Made by a program: the position numbers and the translations under genes
Notes under the pieces: generated by a model
What the model saw: only the letters and a program-made list of their open reading frames with translations
Database searches by the model: none
What the model was told of the DNA's origin: nothing
Assembly: GCA_029858925.1 (NCBI GenBank)
Contig: JAOUEB010000135.1
Span: forward strand, 1-5,189
Length of the DNA stretch: 5,189 nt
From: Nitrospira sp.
GTDB taxonomy: Bacteria > Nitrospirota > Nitrospiria > Nitrospirales > Nitrospiraceae
Direction of reading: 5' to 3'
Shown here: positions 1-5,189 of the stretch, piece by piece
How the letters are laid out: every line of letters begins with the position of its first letter
Numbering within the stretch: the first letter of the stretch is position 1

Positions 1-714
1 GACAGGCTCCGGCCCGCCAGTCCGCTTGGAGTGTTGCAGCACAGGCAGGATATGCCCCCGAAGTTCTGCTTGGATTTCTTCAGGGGATTTTCTGGCGTCG
101 ACGACGTTGAAGTGAAATTCCTCCGCCATCTTGTCGTACTCCTTGATCAGCAGCGACTGATATTTCTTGAAGCTGTCGTAGAGATCGGCGCCCAACCGGA
201 GATCCATGCCGGACTCCCAGTAGTTCATCCCGGTGGTTTCAATCACTCGCAACGCCAAGGTTTCCACGTCGATGCGCAGGTAGCAGACAAGGTCAGGAAT
301 CAACGCAAACCCGAACACGTCCCGAATCCACTTGCGGTCTGCGCTCCGCGCAAAGTCGCGCGCAAAGGCCGTATAGATGTAACGATCCGCCAGCACGACG
401 AATCCCGATCGGAGCGCCGGAATGATCTGGTGCTCCAGGCGATCGGCGAAATCAGTCGCATAGAGCAGGCTGAGCGACCACCGGTCGAGAATATTGCCGG
501 CCTTAGCGGCCTCGATCGCTTTGGACATGAGGTTCGATCTCGTCCATCCGGTCGTGATGACGCCATACCCCTGCACCTCCAGCCATTCCTGCAACATCTC
601 AAGGTGTGTCGACCGTCCGACGCCGTCCGTGCCTTCGATGGCAATCAGCTTCCCCTTCAGGTCACTCGGATTTAGGTACGTCAAACCGTCGCCAAAATAG
701 CGTGCGCCGACCAT
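1..714 (-). CDS. Thymidylate-kinase-like P-loop protein with altered Walker A (3' end beyond left edge)
   Basis: The 238 residues visible run without a stop to base 1, so the C-terminus lies outside the window. The fold is that of the thymidylate kinase family. There is a P-loop at residues 28-36 (GTDGVGRST), an ADRYIYTAFARD motif around residues 109-120, and a YWESGMDL segment at 165-172. It is clearly a tandem paralogue of the gene just upstream, sharing blocks such as ATDFA-RL, ADRY-YTAFARD and EYDK. The Walker A lysine is Arg34 here, and the lid region keeps Arg156 but lacks the two further arginines of its sister and is two residues shorter. It may therefore be a weak or non-catalytic partner; that is inference. 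I chose the ATG at 714 because GAGG lies 5 bases before it; a TTG at 684 is a possible later start. It overlaps the upstream gene by 53 bases, which implies translational coupling. It is unlikely to be the housekeeping dTMP kinase. Confidence 0.85.
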   Translation of the reverse strand, partial: MVGARYFGDGLTYLNPSDLKGKLIAIEGTDGVGRSTHLEMLQEWLEVQGYGVITTGWTRSNLMSKAIEAAKAGNILDRWSLSLLYATDFADRLEHQIIPALRSGFVVLADRYIYTAFARDFARSADRKWIRDVFGFALIPDLVCYLRIDVETLALRVIETTGMNYWESGMDLRLGADLYDSFKKYQSLLIKEYDKMAEEFHFNVVDARKSPEEIQAELRGHILPVLQHSKRTGGPEPV

Positions 715-1411
715 AAGTGCCTCGTCTGGGTTTGTAGCCGCGGAGCGCGTCTTCCACCAGCGCCCTCATGTGTTCCTGTTGCGTTTCGATATCCTGGGTC
801 GCATCCATCGTCAGCAGGCCGCACTCATCGACGATCTTGTCGTATTCGGCCAGGATCTGCGATTGAAACAGCCTGAAACTTTCTGTCACGTCCGGACTGA
901 GATTCATGTCCATGCCGGCTTCGTAATACTTGAACTGCCCGCGCGTGCCCCGCAAGAGCCGAGAGATGGCCGTTTCGATGGGTATCTTGTAATAAAAGGC
1001 CATGTCGGGTTTGATGGCGAAGGCATAGAGCTTGCGCACCCAATCCCGCGAGACCCCCCGCACCACGTCCCGCGCAAACGCCGTGTACATGTACCGATCG
1101 GCCAAAACGAGCATGCCGGCTTTCAGTGGAGGGAGAATGTGGTGATAGAGCCGGCTGGCGAAATCCGTCGCATGGAGCAAGCTGAAGGTCGTGGGCGTGA
1201 GGCTTTTGGTTTTCTTGCCGCGCTTCGTGGTGTCTTTGACCAGATCGGATGAATTCCATTCCGTAAAAAACACCCTGTGGCCTTTGGACTCCAACCACTT
1301 GTGCAAGAGCAGCAATTGCGTGCTTTTCCCGGATCCATCGATGCCTTCGACGATGATCAGTTTTCCGGGGTAGGGGTGAGAGGAGGAGTTGACGTATTCC
1401 TGCTCGGTCAT
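662..1411 (-). CDS. Thymidylate-kinase-like P-loop kinase, intact Walker A
   Basis: This 249-residue protein has the thymidylate kinase fold. The Walker A P-loop is at residues 23-31 (GIDGSGKST, Lys29). An ADRYMYTAFARD motif at 104-115 matches the DR-Y/W signature of the family. A lid-like region has Arg151, Arg154 and Arg157, followed by YYEAGMDM at 162-169. Typical dTMP kinases are about 210 residues; the extra length is a 22-residue lead before the P-loop and a basic tail (residues 224-249, many Arg). The REPGG (bacterial) or FP-x-R-x-T (eukaryotic) segment expected after the first helix is replaced by FTEWNSSDLVKD, so dTMP may not be the substrate. Its ATG overlaps the TGA of the phosphatase gene (ATGA), with AAGAGG about 10 bases upstream, so the two are probably translationally coupled. 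The family call is firm; the substrate is unknown. An involvement in polyphosphate or nucleotide-alarmone metabolism is inferred only from the neighbour. Confidence 0.9.
   Translation of the reverse strand: MTEQEYVNSSSHPYPGKLIIVEGIDGSGKSTQLLLLHKWLESKGHRVFFTEWNSSDLVKDTTKRGKKTKSLTPTTFSLLHATDFASRLYHHILPPLKAGMLVLADRYMYTAFARDVVRGVSRDWVRKLYAFAIKPDMAFYYKIPIETAISRLLRGTRGQFKYYEAGMDMNLSPDVTESFRLFQSQILAEYDKIVDECGLLTMDATQDIETQQEHMRALVEDALRGYKPRRGTYGRRTLFWRRFDVPKSE
720..725 (-). promoter_or_regulatory. Ribosome binding site of the second kinase-like gene
   Basis: On the minus strand this reads ACGAGG, with GAGG ending 5 bases before the ATG at 714. It lies inside the coding sequence of the upstream kinase gene. 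It decides the start: it supports the long form with the 53-base overlap over the internal TTG at 684. Confidence 0.6.
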
Positions 1412-2961
1412 GATCGAGCGGCCTCTTGTGGCACTTCGCGGAATTGGACGCGCCGACGGAAGGCCTGTTCGAATAAATCCGCGCGGTTCTTCGCCGCCCA
1501 GAGTTCCATTTCAGCATCGCCCGACACCGTCGCTTCGATCGTCACGGTTGTTCCGATCTTCACGTTCACGGTCTGAACGGCGGAGAAATGGGTGCGGTCG
1601 AGTCCGTCCGCGATCCGCAGTAGGGCGGACAGGATTTTCACGACGCGCTTCAAGCGGGGGACCAAATCTCCGAATCCCTGATGTTTCAGCGTCGGGATCG
1701 CCCGGCGATGATAGCGAGCGACGTTGGCCACCACGTCGATTTCGTCCGCCGTCAACCCTCCCAGATCGCTGTGCTTGATCAAGTAGTACGCATGCTTATG
1801 ATGCTGCCGGGGATTGATCAGATAACCGATATCATGCAACAGGGCGGCATATTCGAGCCACTCGCGTTCCTGCAGTCCCAGCCCATGCAACCGTTTGGTT
1901 TGATCGAACAAGCGGAGCGCCAGGGCGGCCACATGCAGCGAATGCACTTCCGGCGCGTGGCAGCGTCGGGTCAGCCCGATCACATTCCGCCGGCGCACAT
2001 CGGGGATCTCGTTTTCCGCCTTCAAACCCTCACGGTGCCGTACGATGAAGTCATAAATCACACCTTCGCGAATGGCCTTATCGCACAGCGTCATCTCATT
2101 CAGATCCGACAGCTCCAGCAGGCGCCGGAGCACGACGGCCGCAGGCAGCAGGGTATCGACACGTTTGGGGTCCAGGCCCGGCATTGCCAATCGCGCCTTT
2201 ACCGGAGACTGGGCCAGTTCTGTCTCCAGATGGCGAAGGTCTTTGAGCGACACGGTGGCGAGATTGTGCTGCGGCAACGGCCGTCCGGTTTGCTTGATAT
2301 GGATGACGTCAGCCAGGTTGCCGGCCATGCCGGAGGTGGCCACCAGTGATTCGAACTTCTTCATGGTGAAGGTCTCGATGGCCGCCTTCAGCTGGCCGGT
2401 CACGGCGTCTTCGAGCGCGCGCAGCATCGGGGCCGACGGCGGCGTGTTCGGCAGAAATTGCTCCGCCAAGCGAATGGCTCCCAGTTTGAGGCTCTTGGCG
2501 TGAATCAGCCGGTCTCGATTTCCGACGATGAGTTCGACCGAACCGCCCCCGACATCGACGACCAGAGTTGGCCCGCCCGCAAGCGCGATGCTGTTTTTTA
2601 CGCCCAGAAAAATCAGCCGAGCCTCCTCGGTCCCGCTGATTACCCGCACCCTCAGTCCTGTCTGCTCCTCGACCACGTTGACAAAGTCGCCGCCGTTCCG
2701 CGCTTCACGCACGGCGCTGGTCGCGACTGCCACGATACGATCGAACCCCTTGTTGCGGGCCAGCGTCGCCAATGTCTTGAGCACTTCGATGGCGCGAGCG
2801 ACGGCCTCATCGGAGAGCCGCCGCGTGGCGAAGGTTCCGTTGCCCAGGCGCGTGACATCTTTGAAACGATCGAGAATCTTATAACTGGCATCCGGGAGAA
2901 TGTCAGCCAGCACCATGTGGATGGAATTGGTTCCGATATCGATGACGGCGAGTTTAGCCAC
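1408..2961 (-). CDS. ppx: Ppx/GppA family phosphatase (exopolyphosphatase / pppGpp phosphatase) with HD domain
   Basis: This 517-residue protein belongs to the Ppx/GppA family of the ASKHA superfamily, cytoplasmic enzymes that remove the terminal phosphate of polyphosphate and/or convert pppGpp to ppGpp. The N-terminal phosphate-binding motif is DIGTNSIHMV at residues 8-17. TSAVREARNG is at 81-90, the catalytic-Glu segment SGTEEARLIFLG at 109-120 (Glu112/Glu113), and the second phosphate motif DVGGGSVEL at 136-144. SGMAGNLADV at 210-219 is also a family motif. From about residue 335 comes an HD-type helical domain with His340/His343, His376-Asp377 and His418. The length matches the two-part E. 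coli enzymes (about 494-513), so the protein is complete. The start is GTG, placing the first motif seven residues in, as is usual; only a weak GAG lies upstream. It heads a likely operon with the two kinase-like genes. Sequence alone does not separate Ppx from GppA activity, so the symbol is provisional. Confidence 0.95.
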   Translation of the reverse strand: MAKLAVIDIGTNSIHMVLADILPDASYKILDRFKDVTRLGNGTFATRRLSDEAVARAIEVLKTLATLARNKGFDRIVAVATSAVREARNGGDFVNVVEEQTGLRVRVISGTEEARLIFLGVKNSIALAGGPTLVVDVGGGSVELIVGNRDRLIHAKSLKLGAIRLAEQFLPNTPPSAPMLRALEDAVTGQLKAAIETFTMKKFESLVATSGMAGNLADVIHIKQTGRPLPQHNLATVSLKDLRHLETELAQSPVKARLAMPGLDPKRVDTLLPAAVVLRRLLELSDLNEMTLCDKAIREGVIYDFIVRHREGLKAENEIPDVRRRNVIGLTRRCHAPEVHSLHVAALALRLFDQTKRLHGLGLQEREWLEYAALLHDIGYLINPRQHHKHAYYLIKHSDLGGLTADEIDVVANVARYHRRAIPTLKHQGFGDLVPRLKRVVKILSALLRIADGLDRTHFSAVQTVNVKIGTTVTIEATVSGDAEMELWAAKNRADLFEQAFRRRVQFREVPQEAARS

Positions 2962-3109
2962 TGGTAGTCTCGACAGTGCTTGGGAATATGCTTGTCGTGA
3001 AGCGTATCTCGTGAAGCGTGAAGCGCGGGACGGAAAGAGCGTGTATCCCGCCCTTGTTTGCGAGATACGAGATACGCTTCACGAGATACGAACGACGAAG
3101 AGCAGGCGG
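2962..3109. other. Intergenic region between lipoprotein and phosphatase genes
   Basis: This 148-base gap is the longest non-coding stretch in the window, and most of it is the heptamer-word palindrome. The remaining 33 bases next to the phosphatase start hold no strong ribosome binding site. I see no convincing -35/-10 pair; TTCACG and CATATT on the minus strand are 19 bases apart and partly made of repeat sequence. Whether the phosphatase operon has its own promoter here or is read through from the lipoprotein gene is undecided. Confidence 0.6.
2995..3090. repeat. Palindromic intergenic repeat made of two heptamer words
   Basis: A perfect 18-base inverted repeat pairs 2995-3012 (TCGTGAAGCGTATCTCGT) with 3067-3084 across a 54-base loop. 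An inner 6-base stem pairs 3025-3030 (GCGGGA) with 3046-3051 (TCCCGC). Each outer arm is phased in sevens. The left arm 2996-3025 is CGTGAAG, CGTATCT, CGTGAAG, CGTGAAG, CG. The right arm 3061-3090, read on the minus strand, is CGTATCT, CGTGAAG, CGTATCT, CGTATCT, CG. It lies between the lipoprotein stop and the phosphatase GTG, so it would fold in the leader of the phosphatase transcript or in the joint mRNA. No run of T follows on the minus strand, so it is not a classical intrinsic terminator. It resembles dispersed REP/MITE-like or short tandem heptamer repeats; the family is not identified. Confidence 0.85.
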
Positions 3110-3655
3110 CTACTCCTTCACGGTAAAGTGGACGCTTCGGTTCTTCTGCATGCACTCGGCCGTGCGCTCGACGCATAGCGGGCGATCCTTCCCGTAGCTC
3201 GTCGTCTTGAGTTCGGTGGAGAGCCCCAAATTCTGGAGATACGTCTTCACATTTTTGGCCCGCCGCTCGCCCAGCACGAGATTGTAGGCGGACGTTCCAA
3301 TTTCATCGCCGCGGCCTTCCAGCAGCATGCGCGCCACCCCGCCGTTCTTCATCTGTTTCGCGTTCGCCTCCAAGATGGGGAGGGCATCCGCGCGGAGGCT
3401 ATCCTGGTCGAAGTCGAAGAACACAGCCATCAGCGATTCTTTGCTCGATTCCATTGCGTCTTGGGTGGACGTGGACAAATCGGAACGATCGAGGTTGCGA
3501 GCCGGCGCCTCCTTGATGGCCTGCTCTCTGATTCGTTCTTCCCCGGCCTTCCCTTCCTCACCGGTTCCCGACCCCGATAGGGCCGAACATCCTTGCATCA
3601 ATAGAAGCGCCATAACCGGCGCCACGACTATCCCTAACCCTCGATCTTGCCGCAT
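3110..3655 (-). CDS. OmpA/Pal-type peptidoglycan-binding lipoprotein
   Basis: This 181-residue protein has a lipoprotein-type signal peptide (basic MRQDR, a hydrophobic stretch, then LLLMQGC with the acylated Cys expected at 23). A charged, probably flexible linker covers residues 30-75, and an OmpA-like domain runs from about 77 to the end. The domain opens with VFFDFDQDSLR, has EGRGDEIGT at 113-121 and LGERRAKNV at 128-136, and ends with KNRSVHF. Asp117 and Arg132 line up with the pair that binds diaminopimelate in this family, so peptidoglycan binding from the outer membrane is likely. The usual His of the EGHTDE motif is Arg115 here. Cys161 and Cys168 may form a disulfide, as in the E. 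coli OmpA C-terminal domain. The ATG is well supported by AAGGGGG just upstream. It follows the aldo/keto reductase by 37 bases and may be co-transcribed. No tol genes are seen, so I do not call it pal. Confidence 0.92.
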   Translation of the reverse strand: MRQDRGLGIVVAPVMALLLMQGCSALSGSGTGEEGKAGEERIREQAIKEAPARNLDRSDLSTSTQDAMESSKESLMAVFFDFDQDSLRADALPILEANAKQMKNGGVARMLLEGRGDEIGTSAYNLVLGERRAKNVKTYLQNLGLSTELKTTSYGKDRPLCVERTAECMQKNRSVHFTVKE

Positions 3656-3659
3656 ATGT

Positions 3660-3666
3660 CCCCCTT
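3660..3666 (-). promoter_or_regulatory. Strong ribosome binding site of the lipoprotein gene
   Basis: On the minus strand this reads AAGGGGG, ending 4 bases before the ATG at 3655. It is the strongest Shine-Dalgarno-like site in the window, which suggests high translation of the lipoprotein. The phosphatase, by contrast, has a GTG start with only a weak site. Confidence 0.6.
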
Positions 3667-3692
3667 CTTCGGATAGAAACGATGTGAGAGCC

Positions 3693-5189
3693 CTATAAGT
3701 CGGCGGCGATGGTTTTCAGCCGCTCGTATACCAGGAAAACATCCTTGAACGGTTCCCACCTGAGTATCGCCAAGGCGTCATCGACATAGCGCGGCGTTCG
3801 CATGCCGTTCAGCACGCAGGTGACGCCGGCGGTGCCGGCAAGAATCCAGAGCGCTTTGCGCGAGAGCGTGTCCTGACGGCGCGCTTCGGGCAAGAGCGGG
3901 TCGATCGCACGGGCCACTGCCGCAGTTCTGGCGCGGCTCCGTTCGGTCGCTTCACGCCGTACCCCACGCAGCAGGGCCAGCAATTCAGGCACATACCGAT
4001 CGCGCCACGCCTCCCATCGTTCCGATGCTGCGCCGGTCAGCTGGCGCGAAAGTGTCTGTATGGCTTGGTTGACTTGTGGGGCGATCAACTGGCGCTCAAG
4101 TTGTTCCCAATGCTCCAGCCCCTGGATCTGTGGGCGTATCCTCCGCAGCTCATGAGACCAATTGAAGAACTCGCCAGGCGCCGTATCTTGCTTGGTTTGC
4201 GGCATGGCCGGCGCAATCGAATCCCGATATTCTTGTTCAAGTGCGCCGACAACGTCAAGTTGCTGCGCGACGTCGACCGGCGCATCTTCAAACGGCAGGT
4301 CCGCTAGCCGCAATATTCCGCTTTTTGCAGTGGGCATGGCGTTCAAGGGGCGATTCACCAGCACGGCCATGCCGGTCTGTTGCGCATATTCCAGCACAGT
4401 CTGCCGATTGCCGTCGCCGGTGTTGGCTGTCAGAGCGGCCCCTGGCTCAAACAGGTTCATTGGCAGCTGCAATACGCGGAAGTGATGGACTTCGGAGCCC
4501 GCCGACTTGGCGGCCGCTTGTGCTGCCGCAACCATGGAGGCAAGCGAGGTTGCCTCAGGACTATCGGCTTGAGCGGTGACGGTGTTCGAGGAGACTCCGT
4601 AGTACTGGAGCCGCCCCGCCACGACTTGGGATTCAAAATAGGCGAAGGCCCGCTCAAGCCGATCATAGAAGCGCACGCGAAGCGCGGCCAGATCCTTCTC
4701 GCCACGGTGCGTGGCTTCCGACAAAAAGTATTCCGGGTTGTGTAAGAGACAGACATCCAACGCGGCCAGGCCGAGACGATCCAAGGACAACGCCAATTGA
4801 TCCGCCAAGAATTCAGGGTGGAGACAGTGCCAGATGCCGTCGCCGTACTTGACCATGTCGGGATAGGGAGATCCGGACTTTTCCCTGGCCTCGGCCAGTT
4901 TCAAGTTCTCCCCCTGCACGTACCCGATCTTGGAGACGACGACGACCTCTTCGCGCCGCAATTCGCCTGAGGTGATCAGTTGCGTGAGCACGGAGCCCAC
5001 GGCACGTTCGCTGTCGCCGTCCATATAATTCGTCGAGGTATCGATCACGTTGCAAGATGATAACAAGGCTTGTGTAAGCGCTTCTCGGTGGTCGGTCTCT
5101 TGCGTATGCACACGATAGGTGCCGAATCCCACGCGCGTCGTCGTGAGTCCGGTTGTGCCGAACGACGTGAACCCGCCCGCCAGCGCCGC
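3693..5189 (-). CDS. Aldo/keto reductase family protein with long insert (5' end beyond right edge)
   Basis: The frame is open to base 5189 (at least 498 residues) with no ATG, GTG or TTG upstream of the GTG at 5132. The residues before that GTG (FGTTGLTTTRVGFGTYRV across it) are the typical N-terminal strands of the family, so the true start lies outside the window. Numbered from the GTG at 5132, the catalytic tetrad is Asp31 (VIDTSTNY), Tyr36, Lys68 (VVSKIGY) and His131 (LLHNPEY), all present, so NAD(P)H-dependent carbonyl reduction is plausible. Barrel strands continue through YYGVSSNT (177-184), LQLPMNLFEPG (221-231) and VLVNRPLNAM (257-266). About 150 mostly helical residues (roughly 281-425) follow, then the last barrel unit with VTCVLNGMRTPRYVDDAL (437-454). 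Ordinary members have 280-350 residues, so this is a long variant. The substrate is unknown. The stop is 37 bases before the lipoprotein gene. Confidence 0.93.
   Translation of the reverse strand, partial: AALAGGFTSFGTTGLTTTRVGFGTYRVHTQETDHREALTQALLSSCNVIDTSTNYMDGDSERAVGSVLTQLITSGELRREEVVVVSKIGYVQGENLKLAEAREKSGSPYPDMVKYGDGIWHCLHPEFLADQLALSLDRLGLAALDVCLLHNPEYFLSEATHRGEKDLAALRVRFYDRLERAFAYFESQVVAGRLQYYGVSSNTVTAQADSPEATSLASMVAAAQAAAKSAGSEVHHFRVLQLPMNLFEPGAALTANTGDGNRQTVLEYAQQTGMAVLVNRPLNAMPTAKSGILRLADLPFEDAPVDVAQQLDVVGALEQEYRDSIAPAMPQTKQDTAPGEFFNWSHELRRIRPQIQGLEHWEQLERQLIAPQVNQAIQTLSRQLTGAASERWEAWRDRYVPELLALLRGVRREATERSRARTAAVARAIDPLLPEARRQDTLSRKALWILAGTAGVTCVLNGMRTPRYVDDALAILRWEPFKDVFLVYERLKTIAADL

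Noticed and set aside
31..675. Plus-strand open frame of 214 codons opposite the second kinase gene
   Set aside because: It lies wholly antisense to a gene with clear family motifs and its product has no recognisable domain. Long antisense frames are expected at this base composition.
662..1411. Polyphosphate kinase 2 (PPK2), another P-loop kinase that would suit the neighbour
   Set aside because: The P-loop GIDGSGKSTQ and the DRYMYTAFARD motif match the thymidylate kinase family, not the G-D-x-A-G-K-G and DRSWYNR-type motifs of PPK2.
825..1517. Minus-strand frame of 230 codons overlapping the first kinase and the end of the phosphatase
   Set aside because: It is in a shifted frame relative to two genes with unmistakable motifs, and its translation is Arg/His-rich with no domain.
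1681..2349. Plus-strand open frame of 222 codons inside the phosphatase gene
   Set aside because: It is antisense to well-conserved Ppx/GppA sequence and its product shows no recognisable motif.
2972..3010. Possible sigma70 promoter for the phosphatase operon (TTCACG and CATATT on the minus strand)
   Set aside because: The spacing is 19 bases, both hexamers match the consensus poorly, and the -35 candidate belongs to the repeat word.
2995..3090. CRISPR array or intrinsic terminator
   Set aside because: There are no regular repeat-spacer units, since the words abut without spacers. On the minus strand no T-run follows the stem, so classical intrinsic termination is not supported.
2652..3176. 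Minus-strand frame of 174 codons spanning the repeat, starting inside the lipoprotein gene
   Set aside because: It crosses the lipoprotein end, the repeat and the phosphatase start in another frame. Its middle is translated heptamer repeat, and no conserved motif is visible.

Overview
The window is a stretch of moderately GC-rich bacterial chromosome. Every gene I can support is on the minus strand, so transcription runs from right to left. Gram-negative (diderm) cell architecture is indicated by an OmpA/Pal-type lipoprotein. The gene content (two adjacent thymidylate-kinase-like genes behind a Ppx/GppA phosphatase, a long aldo/keto reductase, and an intergenic repeat built of short words) fits Nitrospira or a relative (Nitrospirota). 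That assignment is an impression from memory, not proven by the sequence.

Layout in order of transcription: (1) 5189-3693, an aldo/keto reductase whose 5' end lies beyond the right edge. It has the full catalytic tetrad and a long helical insert before the last barrel strand. (2) 3655-3110, a 181-residue OmpA-domain lipoprotein with a strong ribosome binding site. (3) 3109-2962, a 148-base gap holding an imperfect palindrome of about 96 bases, both arms of which are written in two heptamer words. (4) 2961-1408, a 517-residue Ppx/GppA phosphatase with a C-terminal HD domain and a GTG start. (5) 1411-662, a thymidylate-kinase-like P-loop kinase joined to the phosphatase gene by an ATGA overlap. 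(6) 714 to beyond the left edge, a second paralogous kinase-like protein that overlaps gene 5 by 53 bases and has Arg in place of the Walker A Lys.

Genes 4-6 look like one translationally coupled operon that joins a polyphosphate/pppGpp phosphatase with a kinase and its altered sister. Neither kinase has the REPGG or FP-x-R-x-T segment of ordinary dTMP kinases, so the real substrate is open. This three-gene module is the most interesting content of the window. The heptamer-word repeat sits in its probable 5' leader. I see no RNA genes, CRISPR arrays, insertion sequences or clear intrinsic terminators.
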